Origin: JAWLDA01 sp041686855
GTDB taxonomy: Bacteria > Bacillota > Limnochordia > DTU080 > RSA5
Direction of reading: 5' to 3'
Length of the DNA stretch: 64,000 bases
Assembly: GCA_041686855.1 (NCBI GenBank)
Contig: JAWLDA010000012.1
Coordinates: 62,001 to 126,000, forward strand
Of the stretch, positions 8,942-16,986 are shown one piece after another. A model generated the notes under the pieces. The model made no database searches, had not been told where the DNA came from, and was given only the letters and a program-made list of their open reading frames with translations. Made by a program: the position numbers and the translations under genes. Within the stretch, counting starts at the first letter, position 1; each line of letters opens with the position of its first letter.

Positions 8942-9730
8942 ATGGGGAAGCTCCTCACCGCACCGCTCTTTCTATCGCTTGTGGCCTTGGTGTGGGTCGT
9001 CGTGGCGGGGCGCCCACGCCGCCACGCTTCCAGCGCCGGTGGCCTGGCGCCACGGACGTGGGGCCTCCTGGTCGCGGTCACCGTGGGGCTCGGCCTGCTC
9101 TCCATGCCAATGGTCTCCGCTCTGTTGGCGCTCACTTTGGAGCGGGAGTATCCGTATCCGTCGGCGGCGACGCTGGCTTCGGTCGATGTGGTGACGGTTC
9201 TTAGCAGTGGGGTGAGTTGGGACGCGGGGGCGGCGCACTCGGAGTTGGATGAAGCCTCGTACGTGCGGACGGTGGTCGGGACCCGCGCGTTTCAAGCGGC
9301 GAACCCGCGTCTTTTCGTGGTACAAGGGTCGCTTGGCGGTGACGAGCCCGAGGTGATGGCCCGTCTCATGGCCGAGTTGGCAGTGGGCCTCGGCGTGCCC
9401 CTGGAACGGGTGGCGCTCGAGCCCCGTTCACGCAACACGCGAGCCCACCCGGTTGAGTTGCTCCAGATCGAGGGCGTCGAGTCGAGCGACGTGTTGGCCG
9501 TGGTCACGTCGGCGTGGCACCTGCCCAGGGCGGTGCACGAGTTTGAGCGTTACTTTGACCACATCGTGCCGATTCCAGCCGACTACCTCTCGCGTCAACT
9601 CGAGGGGAACATCAAGGATTGGATTCCCCAACATGTCGGTCTCGAGCGCTCCACGAAGGTGATCCACGAGTGGGTGGGCCGCCTCTGGTACGTCGTGGCG
9701 GCGCTCAGTCTGGTGGTGGTGCCGAGATAA
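8942..9730 (+). CDS. YdcF/ElyC/SanA family (DUF218) membrane protein
   Basis: A 262-residue protein with two N-terminal membrane segments, then a DUF218 domain: VVTVLSSGVSW, EPRSRNTRAHPVE (the S-x-N-T motif) and VVTSAWHLPRAVHEF (the S-x-x-H-x-x-R motif). ElyC and SanA relatives influence envelope carrier-lipid or peptidoglycan metabolism. It starts one base after the Wzi-like gene stop, so the two are almost certainly co-transcribed and probably translationally coupled, which supports an envelope glycan role. Confidence 0.85.
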   Translation: MGKLLTAPLFLSLVALVWVVVAGRPRRHASSAGGLAPRTWGLLVAVTVGLGLLSMPMVSALLALTLEREYPYPSAATLASVDVVTVLSSGVSWDAGAAHSELDEASYVRTVVGTRAFQAANPRLFVVQGSLGGDEPEVMARLMAELAVGLGVPLERVALEPRSRNTRAHPVELLQIEGVESSDVLAVVTSAWHLPRAVHEFERYFDHIVPIPADYLSRQLEGNIKDWIPQHVGLERSTKVIHEWVGRLWYVVAALSLVVVPR

Positions 9731-9800
9731 CCGAAGTGAGGTGTACTTTTGGCTTTGCCGGCATGATACCCAACGGAAGCTTGAGTTGATCGCGGGCGGG

Positions 9801-10451
9801 TTATTCCCGTGCTTTCAGTGTGACGCCAAGGAAACCGACGAGATCCATTGCCTGAATGGGTTCGAAGATGGCGCCTTGCAGTTCTTTCTGACCGGTTCTC
9901 AGACCTTCGATTTGCGAACCGCGAAAGTCAGTTCCGTTGAGGTTCGTCTGATGTAACTCAGCCCGTCGCAAGTCACAGTCGGCGAAGACGACCTCCGAGA
10001 GGTCACTTCCTTGGAAATTAGCTTCGGTAAGCACGCAGTTTTCGAAGCGAGTACGTTTTAGATTGCAAAAACGGAACTGTGCCAGGTTGAGACGGCACTC
10101 TTTGAAGAGGACATTTCTTCCGTTGCCCTCAATGAACTGAAACCCCGTGGCCCGGGACCCCCGAAACTCGACGCGGTGTGTGGAAGCCTGATACCACACC
10201 GCATTGCTGAAGTCGCATCGTTCGAAGCGGATATTACTGAGTTGAAGGTCGGTCAACGTGTCTGGCGTCCACGTCACCCGTGTAAAGACGCCCTGATCGA
10301 TTTTAACGTGTCTCAGATGCTTCTCGGCGATCGTACAATCAGCGCAAGTAACCTGTGAGTACGTGCTCTCATCGGTGAGGCAGACATCGGACAGAGGCTG
10401 GTACTCGTCGTTTTTGGGAAGTTTGGGTGGCTCGACGTGCCAATTCTTCAT
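9801..10451 (-). CDS. Pentapeptide-repeat protein
   Basis: A 216-residue protein. From about residue 60 it shows repeated A(D/N)Lxx-like pentapeptides (FERCDFSNAVW, ANFQGSDLSEVVFADCDLR, AELHQTNLNGTDFRGSQ), which fold into a right-handed quadrilateral beta-helix. No signal peptide or membrane segment is seen. Function in this family ranges from gyrase protection to scaffolding, so none is assigned. The ATG at 10451 has no clear ribosome site; a TATACT sequence lies just upstream, so a leaderless message is possible. Confidence 0.75.
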   Translation of the reverse strand: MKNWHVEPPKLPKNDEYQPLSDVCLTDESTYSQVTCADCTIAEKHLRHVKIDQGVFTRVTWTPDTLTDLQLSNIRFERCDFSNAVWYQASTHRVEFRGSRATGFQFIEGNGRNVLFKECRLNLAQFRFCNLKRTRFENCVLTEANFQGSDLSEVVFADCDLRRAELHQTNLNGTDFRGSQIEGLRTGQKELQGAIFEPIQAMDLVGFLGVTLKARE

Positions 10452-10505
10452 ACGTGTAGTATACCGCGCAGAAGTCGCCGGTCGCCATGGCGATGAGCGG
10501 GAGAT

Positions 10506-10543
10506 GATGGTCCGCTTTCGCTCCCGGGGTGAAGCGGACCATC
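10506..10543. other. Perfect 12-bp inverted repeat
   Basis: GATGGTCCGCTT (10506-10517) and AAGCGGACCATC (10532-10543) are exact reverse complements with a 14-base loop. It lies between the 3' end of the Gfo/Idh gene and the start of the pentapeptide gene. There is no T-tract on either side, so it is either a weak terminator or an mRNA 3' stabiliser for the oxidoreductase transcript. Confidence 0.6.
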
Positions 10544-10636
10544 GCTTCGTCGTTATCAATCCGTGGCATCAGCACGTGTGCTTTACCAGGGTCATTAGCC
10601 CGTGTCATGAGCCAGGGCGTTAACCAGCCGCTAGTG

Positions 10637-11683
10637 TTAGTCGGCCGACGCGACTTCGTGCCCGGTGCTTGCCGAAGCGTACAGCGCGTCCAGCACGCGC
10701 ATGACGTTCACGCCGTGCTCCGCCGGGGCCATGGGCTCGCGGCCGTAGTAGATCGAGTCGACGAAGTGCTCCTGCGCGCTCTCGCTGTCCGGCATCTCCT
10801 CAGGTGTCCAGGACTTCACAGCGCCGTCCTCGCTCTCGTGGACGAGGAAGGTCGGCGAGCCGCCTACGACCCGGCGCATCTCCGCGCCACCGACGGTGCC
10901 GTGCAGCAGGGTGAAGGCCTCCTCCTTGTGGGTCGTATTCAACGCCCAACTCGTCTCAAAGGCGATACACGCGCCGCCCTCAAGCCGAATCAGACCCACC
11001 GCCAAGTCTTCGACGTCGAAGTGCGCGCCTTGTTCTTTGGCGATCTCTGGCGCAATCTCGGCGTAGGTCATGCCGCTGACGCTCTCGACCCGCGGATGGC
11101 CCATCAGCCACAGGGTGAGGTCGAGCTGGTGCACGCCCAGGTCAATGAGGGGGCCGCCGCCCGACAACTTTTTGGTAGTGAACCATCCCCCCAGCTTAGG
11201 AACGCCCCGTTGACGCAGGTAGGCGGTCTTGGCGTAGTAGATGCGACCGAGGCGACCCTCGTCGATGTGCCGCTTGAGCCAGCGGGCCTGGTTGGTGAAG
11301 CGGGAGTTGAAGTGCATCATAAAGGTGCGACCCGTCTCTTTGGCCACGCGGGCCATCTCTTCGGCTTCGGCGACGTTCATGGCCATTGGCTTCTCGCACA
11401 GGACGTGCTTGCCGGCCCGCATCGCCTCGATGGAGACCGGCGCGTGCATCGCATTGGGCAGGGCGATGCTTACGGCGTCGATCTCGGGGTCGGCCAGAAG
11501 ATCTTGGTACTGCTCATACGCCTTGGTGATACCGTAGCGCTCTTTGGCTTGCTCGCGCCGCTCCTCGACGAGATCCGCCACTGCCACCATCTTGGCGCGG
11601 GGCGACTTTAAGTAGTTGTTCACATGCGTGCGGCCCATTCCCAGGCCGATCACACCGACTCTCACTTCAGACACTGCTCTCAC
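10637..11683 (-). CDS. Gfo/Idh/MocA family NAD(P)-dependent oxidoreductase
   Basis: A 348-residue protein with an N-terminal Rossmann motif (GVIGLGMGRTH), the family CEKPMAMN segment (EKP lysine is catalytic) and a GGPLIDLGVHQLDLTLWLMG motif in the second domain with the active-site DxxxH. These enzymes oxidise or reduce sugars, inositols or their derivatives. The start is a GTG, with a second in-frame GTG three codons later; neither has a strong ribosome site. A divergent solute-binding protein gene begins 247 bases away, suggesting a shared sugar-utilisation locus. Confidence 0.9.
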   Translation of the reverse strand: MRAVSEVRVGVIGLGMGRTHVNNYLKSPRAKMVAVADLVEERREQAKERYGITKAYEQYQDLLADPEIDAVSIALPNAMHAPVSIEAMRAGKHVLCEKPMAMNVAEAEEMARVAKETGRTFMMHFNSRFTNQARWLKRHIDEGRLGRIYYAKTAYLRQRGVPKLGGWFTTKKLSGGGPLIDLGVHQLDLTLWLMGHPRVESVSGMTYAEIAPEIAKEQGAHFDVEDLAVGLIRLEGGACIAFETSWALNTTHKEEAFTLLHGTVGGAEMRRVVGGSPTFLVHESEDGAVKSWTPEEMPDSESAQEHFVDSIYYGREPMAPAEHGVNVMRVLDALYASASTGHEVASAD

Positions 11684-11929
11684 CGTCCAAACATTAAAGG
11701 TGACTACCTCGTAAAACTGGCAGCTTAGACTTCGCTAGGAGGGTGGGGGCTGCCTGCATGGGATTGTGCCGACGTAATCGTATCGGTGTCTCTGCGCTTC
11801 TACTTATTCCTTTTCGATTGGATGTTTGGACGTGTTGGGTCATCCGTGATATTGCAAATTTCAGTTTATAAGAGGCTGGACACAATCAACTCGTAAGAGT
11901 GAAGTAAGAAAACTGAAGGAGGTCAAGCA

Positions 11930-13270
11930 ATGATGATAACCCGTAGCTGGACGTTTGGTGTGGCGATCGGTGTCCTCATCGCAGCCCTTGCAATGCCCGC
12001 GATGGCGGAACCGATCCGCCTCAAGTTTCTATTCGCTGACTACACAGGGCAGCCCTGGACTGATGCTACGAAGGTTCTCGTCGAAGAGTTCAATGAGACG
12101 CACCCCGATATCCAGGTTGAGTTGATCAGTGGTGTCGCCGGGTATGCGAACTTGGAAGAGCGATTTAGGGTCTACATCGCGGCGGGTCAGCAGGTGGACA
12201 TCTACGAGAACCACGGCCCTACCGTACAACATTTGGTTCGATCTGGGTTGTTGCTCGATCTCGTCCCATTCATGGAGCGTGACGGGCTCCTCGACGAGTA
12301 CGTAACTGACCTGGGTGAAGGGGTGGCGGAGAGCATCATGGCTGTCACCGACGGGAAGCTCGGTAGCCTACCGTCCTTCGGCAGCGTCTCGGCCGGGATG
12401 CTCTATAACCCTATTTTATTCGACGAAGCGGGACTTGATCATCCACCGGTGAGTTGGACGTGGGACGAGTTTCGTTCCATGGCCCGGAAACTTACTAAAG
12501 ATACTTCTGGGGATGGCACGCAAAAGCAAGTCGGATTTGTTGATGAGGTGCATTACCTCTACCAATGGATGTGGCAAAATGGTGTCTTTAAGGATTTCAC
12601 GCAGGACGAGAATGGGAACTGGAGATACCAGTACCTCGAGTCCGAAGGACGAGAGACGATCGAATTCTTAGCTGGCCTGCAGCAGGAAGGGATCGCACAG
12701 TACCACCGAGCCAACACCGGGTCTAGCGGCGCATACCTCGGCCTCTTTGGAGAGGGACGAGCGGCGATGCGCATGCACCTCTACTCGTCACTGGTGCGTC
12801 TCAGAGATAACCACGATATCACAGCTTCGATGGTGCGTCGACCGTACAATCGTGCTGAGGTGACGGACTTTGGTAATGCGGCCTTCGACCTGCACCTTGT
12901 GGCTACGGGGGATCCCGTCCGTGAGGCTGCAGCATGGGAATTTCTCAAGTGGCGAACGAGTCGAGAGATTGACATGCGGAACGCCCAGATGCAGAATACG
13001 TTCCCGTGGCGCGCTTCGAACTTGCAGTCGGCCGCCTTCATCGAGTTGTTGGAGGGCCTGGACTTCCCCGATGAGGCGCGGTTGATGGCAGAGTACATGG
13101 TCGAACGGGGACGCTCTTTGTCTCGTACGAATGTCCGGCCTGCGTTTAAATCCGGCGCTTACCCAAACTCGCTGCGGGAGCCTGTCTTCGACGCAATTGA
13201 GGGGAAAACGCCGATTCCGGAGGCGCTCGAACAAGTGCAGCGGGCATTCTTTGCTGAACTGGCTGAGTAA
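11930..13270 (+). CDS. Sugar ABC transporter solute-binding protein (family 1)
   Basis: A 446-residue exported protein with a signal peptide ending at AMPAMAEP. Family 1 features: FNETHPDIQVELISG, an IAAGQQVDIYENHG segment, LPSFGSVSAGMLYNP, and WTWDEFRSMARKLTKDTSGDG. It captures oligosaccharides for an ABC importer at the cell surface or in the periplasm. The start ATG (an ATGATG pair) follows AAGGAGGT by seven bases. No permease or ATPase genes lie nearby, so it must pair with components elsewhere. A hairpin follows the gene. Confidence 0.9.
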   Translation: MMITRSWTFGVAIGVLIAALAMPAMAEPIRLKFLFADYTGQPWTDATKVLVEEFNETHPDIQVELISGVAGYANLEERFRVYIAAGQQVDIYENHGPTVQHLVRSGLLLDLVPFMERDGLLDEYVTDLGEGVAESIMAVTDGKLGSLPSFGSVSAGMLYNPILFDEAGLDHPPVSWTWDEFRSMARKLTKDTSGDGTQKQVGFVDEVHYLYQWMWQNGVFKDFTQDENGNWRYQYLESEGRETIEFLAGLQQEGIAQYHRANTGSSGAYLGLFGEGRAAMRMHLYSSLVRLRDNHDITASMVRRPYNRAEVTDFGNAAFDLHLVATGDPVREAAAWEFLKWRTSREIDMRNAQMQNTFPWRASNLQSAAFIELLEGLDFPDEARLMAEYMVERGRSLSRTNVRPAFKSGAYPNSLREPVFDAIEGKTPIPEALEQVQRAFFAELAE

Positions 13271-13283
13271 TCACCAACGGTAC

Positions 13284-13335
13284 ACGCTCTTGCAGCCTGG
13301 GAGCCCTGCATTCGGGCGCCGCCTAGCAAGAGCGT
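13284..13335 (+). other. Intercistronic hairpin (10-bp perfect stem)
   Basis: ACGCTCTTGC (13284-13293) pairs with GCAAGAGCGT (13326-13335), enclosing a GC-rich 32-base loop. It has no T-run and sits between the solute-binding gene and the deacetylase gene, where stabilising hairpins often keep the binding-protein message more abundant than the rest of the operon. That role is inferred. Confidence 0.6.
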
Positions 13336-13367
13336 CCTGCTTCTGACGCCAGAAAGGAGAGAGAACG

Positions 13368-14285
13368 ATGGAAGACGACGGACTGAGACTTCTGATTGTG
13401 ACGGCCCATCCGGCCGACTCCTTTGATCAGGCCGGCGGAACGCTCGCACATCACGCTGAGCGGGGGGATCACGTCGCAGCGTGTATGCTGACAACGGGAG
13501 TCCGATCGCACGATTGGCAACTGTTGGACGCACGTTTGAAAGGAGGTAAAGCCCGGGCCTCTGAGAGTGATGCGATCCAAGCTGTCTCCAAGAAAGAGGA
13601 CGAGGTGCGAGAGGCTTGCGCCATAATGGGCATTACAGATCTACGTTTCATTGAGCAGGAAGACGACCTCGTTCTTGTGACACGAGAGCTTGTGACGGCA
13701 ATCGCCGAGGTGATTCGGGATGTAAAGCCCAACGTGATCATAACGCATCACCCGTTCGAAGACGGGGGTGTTGCGTGTGCTCACGCAGCGACGGCCCAGG
13801 CAATGCTAAACGCCATCCATCTTGCAGGTGGTCTGCCTGTCGGAGACGAGGTCGAGCCGCACCGGGTGGCGGAAGTATACTTTATGAACCCAACACAAGG
13901 GATCTTGAGCAACGCACTTAGCGTCGCAGTCCACGGCCACGTGGACGTGTGGATAGACATAACCGATGTAATAGAACGAAAGGTGAAAGCGCTGGACTGT
14001 ATTCGCAGCCAACATTACCACGGAATGTACGCTCGGAAACGGGGAGAAGCGACCGACGGCCACTTCGGTGTTGCCGCCGCAGTGCCATACGCGGAGGGTT
14101 TTCAGCGTTACCGCCCACCGGTGAGACGCTACCTGCCGATCTCTGAGTTTAGTCTTAAGAAGGCCAAAGAGCCGTTGGCGTCGCACCTGGGGCGGTACAG
14201 CCATCTCATGGCCCATACAGTTCCGTTACCGAGCGAGTACACCAAGCCGGAGCACCCGACCGCGTACGGTTTGCCTAGAGAATAG
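13368..14285 (+). CDS. PIG-L (LmbE-like) N-deacetylase
   Basis: A 305-residue protein. The N-terminus holds the zinc-binding motif TAHPADSFDQAGGTLA (H-P-x-D) and the second motif appears as THHPFEDGGVACAHAATAQ (H-x-x-H). PIG-L enzymes remove N-acetyl groups from GlcNAc conjugates or similar amides. GAAAGGAGAG lies before the ATG. It lies between a sugar-binding protein and a sialidase, so deacetylation of an imported amino sugar is plausible. The usual second residue of HPDD is Ala here, a variation that other family members also show. Confidence 0.85.
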   Translation: MEDDGLRLLIVTAHPADSFDQAGGTLAHHAERGDHVAACMLTTGVRSHDWQLLDARLKGGKARASESDAIQAVSKKEDEVREACAIMGITDLRFIEQEDDLVLVTRELVTAIAEVIRDVKPNVIITHHPFEDGGVACAHAATAQAMLNAIHLAGGLPVGDEVEPHRVAEVYFMNPTQGILSNALSVAVHGHVDVWIDITDVIERKVKALDCIRSQHYHGMYARKRGEATDGHFGVAAAVPYAEGFQRYRPPVRRYLPISEFSLKKAKEPLASHLGRYSHLMAHTVPLPSEYTKPEHPTAYGLPRE

Positions 14286-14389
14286 GTGACAAACTCAGGG
14301 GATGGGCGAGTTTCCGCTGAATGGAAAGTGAGACAAAAGTTGGATTGCGGAGATATGTGGGAAACATCATCAACCAGGAGTGAAGCGAT

Positions 14390-15568
14390 ATGATCCGAGT
14401 TGAGATGGACGAGCCAATCCTGGTGGCGCAAGGTCCACCCGACGAGAGGCGATGGGGGTTCTGGCAGTTCCCCACGATTGGACGCACACCTGATGGGACG
14501 TTAGTGGTTCAGTTTAACATAGCCGAGGACAAGATTCGTACTGCCACTGACGGCGATCACGGGATTCGAGTTTCCCATGATGAAGGCCGAACTTGGCAGC
14601 AGGCTTCGGATGATTCCTTGAGACACTGGGCCAAGGCAGTACGCCTTGCCAACGGTGACTGGATCAATGTCACCCGAGCGGTGCGTTCCTTTACTCCGGG
14701 GTCCTTGCCCGAACCGCTCACCCAGTACCCCAGCTCACGACGGACGCAAAGTCATCGGTACTGGCATCGTAACAAGGTGCCGAGGGAGTTACAGCCGATA
14801 TACGTGTGGCGCCGCCCGGCGGGTGCAACCCAATGGCGGCGTGAGGACTGTTGGATCGGACTCGACAATCTCGCGGTCAGCGGCCCGGTGAATACGGACG
14901 TGGTGACGGCCGGATTTCACCCTGAAGGAAACCTTCACATCACCCGTGATGGGCGCCTCCTGTTGGCCGGGTACGGTACGCTCATCGATGGGCAAGGAAG
15001 ACCGGAACCGTTACCCTCGTCAGCTATCATGGAGTCGTTCGACGGGGGGGTTCATTGGTCGCCTGTCAAGGTGTTTCACGGCAACGATGTACCCGATCTA
15101 GGCTTTGATGAAGCCGCGTTGAACGAGACCGACGATTGCACCCTCGTATGGATCTCCCGCACCGCCCTCCCGGCAAATCGAAAAGGGAGTGTCGGGCCGA
15201 TGATGTGGACACGATCGAACGACGGCGGTAAGACGTGGCAGCGGTTGGCTGAACTTGATTCCTTCGGTGTCCTGCCCCAACTCCTCAGACTGGGGAATGG
15301 GACGATGGTCGTGAGTTATGGTCGGCCGGGAGTCCACCTTAAGGTTTCGATTGATGGCGCTCGCACGTGGAGTGAACGCACAGAGGTGTTACCGGCTCCC
15401 CGTGAGGAGGGGCCGCCGAACCGGAATAGCTGCTCCTACACGAAACTCTTGCCTATCACCGACGACTCGTTCTTTATCGTCTACTCACAATTTGATTGGC
15501 CGAGCGAGGACGGTAAACCGGCGAAGTCAATTCTCGTGCGAAAGGTGCGGTGCGTTCGGACCGCGTGA
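14390..15568 (+). CDS. BNR-repeat sialidase-like protein
   Basis: A 392-residue protein with four Asp-box (S-x-D-x-G-x-x-W) motifs: SHDEGRTWQ, SFDGGVHWS, SNDGGKTWQ and SIDGARTWS. This marks a six-bladed propeller of the exo-sialidase superfamily. No signal peptide is seen, so it is probably cytoplasmic and acts on an imported glycan or has another glycosidase activity. Together with the upstream binding protein and PIG-L gene it forms a small amino-sugar or sialoglycan utilisation cluster. True sialidase activity is not proven, because the arginine triad is not obvious by eye. Confidence 0.75.
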   Translation: MIRVEMDEPILVAQGPPDERRWGFWQFPTIGRTPDGTLVVQFNIAEDKIRTATDGDHGIRVSHDEGRTWQQASDDSLRHWAKAVRLANGDWINVTRAVRSFTPGSLPEPLTQYPSSRRTQSHRYWHRNKVPRELQPIYVWRRPAGATQWRREDCWIGLDNLAVSGPVNTDVVTAGFHPEGNLHITRDGRLLLAGYGTLIDGQGRPEPLPSSAIMESFDGGVHWSPVKVFHGNDVPDLGFDEAALNETDDCTLVWISRTALPANRKGSVGPMMWTRSNDGGKTWQRLAELDSFGVLPQLLRLGNGTMVVSYGRPGVHLKVSIDGARTWSERTEVLPAPREEGPPNRNSCSYTKLLPITDDSFFIVYSQFDWPSEDGKPAKSILVRKVRCVRTA

Positions 15569-16125
15569 AAGTGACGAGCACCCGTGAATATAGAAGCGTC
15601 TATTGAGTAGGAAATGAGTAGGAAAGGGCAGGTTTGGCCCTTCCTACTCTGACGCCATGATTGCCCGCTCTGCTTCAACCGAAAGTTTGCCAGTAGTTTG
15701 GAAGGACTCTGGAAGGAGATTGGCGGGATTGCTTGAACTCCCTGAGCATTCCCCTCTACGCTCACTGGCCGCCCTTGGGTATAAGGAGCGTTTGCAGTGG
15801 CACAACTCCTTGGCCACGTTTGTACCCTGGGTTCACAAAAGCGTCTGCTACGGCGTTCACCCCAAAGTTCACTTCCGCGACGACTAAATCAACTACTATA
15901 TAGACGACCACAGCAATTATCGAAGCGACAATTACCGCGACAAGCAGAGCGCCTTACTCGTTGCGCGAAGGCAAAGTGCGGAGGCCAAAAAGCGCATCTC
16001 GTTACCGCATCGGTACTACTCTACGTCACGATTCCGATTCCCGTCTCGGTCCCTTTCCCAATCCAATGGCGTAGTCGTATGTGCAAGCAGACACACCGCC
16101 TTCCCCTGATGAAGGGGGCGAAGGC
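15569..16125. other. Intergenic region with strong hairpin and hydrophobic ORF-like stretch
   Basis: 15616-15649 is a long hairpin: GAGTAGGAAAGGGC pairs with GCCCTTCCTACTC, with one bulged A and a short loop. It is probably the end of the sialidase transcript, although no T-run follows. On the minus strand, 15953-15762 stays open for 63 codons and translates to a strongly hydrophobic segment (ALLVAVIVASIIAVVVYIVV) and a polar tail ending LIPKGGQ. It has no good start codon and follows a stop directly, so it may be a remnant. Nothing else is recognisable. Confidence 0.4.
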
Positions 16126-16863
16126 ATGACGTTGCGACAGATCCTCGCTAACATGCTGCCACTCGCCCTCGATCGTGATGCTCGCCTCATACCTGTCGAC
16201 ATCGCTGTCTACCTTACGCTTCATTGTCGTCGTTCTCCCAGCTTGTACGCCCACGCCCAGGCGCGAGGGATGGCATACGAGACCATGCGACGCAGTGCCC
16301 ATCGATTGGTTGAGTATGGATGGGCCCAAAGGGTATCCAAAGGACGCTGGTTCGACGTCTATCCTTGGATGCCGGTTGAGGTCGAAGAGTTGGTGGCAGA
16401 CGAACTCGTGAAGACCCGTGACGAAATCGCATACATGGGCGAGTGGCTCATGAAATGCCTATTGGATCTCATAGTCCTCGATTCCGATTATAGGGATAAT
16501 CCCCGGCCGGCCTGGTTGGTCTCCGGAGATGGCAGTGGTCGTCTTGAACTCGACCGATGGTACCGGTCCGCCAAGGTCGCCTTTGAGTTTCAAGGCCCTC
16601 AGCACTTTCGGAACACCAACCCGTTTGAGGCGTCCGAGCCAAACGAGCAGCCACACCGGGACCGACATAAGGCCGCTATCTGCAACTTGGAAGGCATCCG
16701 ACTCATCCAAGTCGTGGCGTCGGATCTGGACTATCGGCAGTTGCGCAGCCGGGTGAGCGACGTGCTTACGTTGGCGCCGGAACGAGAGTATCGGCCCATC
16801 CACAAATCGCTCGAAAAGATGTGCCGGGGCTACATCAACTATGCCAGCAAAAAAGAGAAATAG
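16126..16863 (+). CDS. Winged-helix plus PD-(D/E)XK-like putative nuclease
   Basis: A 245-residue protein I do not know by name. Residues about 20-75 look like a winged-helix DNA-binding domain (VDIAVYLTLHCRRSP, GMAYETMRRSAHRLVEYGW). The C-terminal half has a nuclease-like motif series: RLELDRWY (141-143 ELD), VAFEFQGPQHF (E-x-Q at 154-156), DRHK (179-182) and GIRLIQV (190-196). This pattern is seen in PD-(D/E)XK enzymes of the homing-endonuclease or Vsr-like kind, where Gln can replace Lys. ATG 16126 has AAGGGGG seven bases upstream. A 241-bp tandem repeat array begins about 125 bases after its stop. Activity is inferred only. Confidence 0.55.
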   Translation: MTLRQILANMLPLALDRDARLIPVDIAVYLTLHCRRSPSLYAHAQARGMAYETMRRSAHRLVEYGWAQRVSKGRWFDVYPWMPVEVEELVADELVKTRDEIAYMGEWLMKCLLDLIVLDSDYRDNPRPAWLVSGDGSGRLELDRWYRSAKVAFEFQGPQHFRNTNPFEASEPNEQPHRDRHKAAICNLEGIRLIQVVASDLDYRQLRSRVSDVLTLAPEREYRPIHKSLEKMCRGYINYASKKEK

Positions 16864-16986
16864 GCGGTCAATCTCACACACAGAAAAAGGGGAACGCATC
16901 AAGCGAGAGAGTTCAAGCCAAGTAAGAATGTAGGCGGTAGCAGCCGGGTGTAGCAGCCACGCACCTCTCAGCATGGCTCATTCGAT

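Noticed and set aside
10529..11611. 360-codon plus-strand frame
   Set aside because: It is the antisense of the Gfo/Idh/MocA gene, whose motifs are unambiguous.
15657..15887. 76-codon plus-strand frame after the sialidase gene
   Set aside because: No ribosome site, no recognisable pattern, and the opposite strand has a more protein-like reading.
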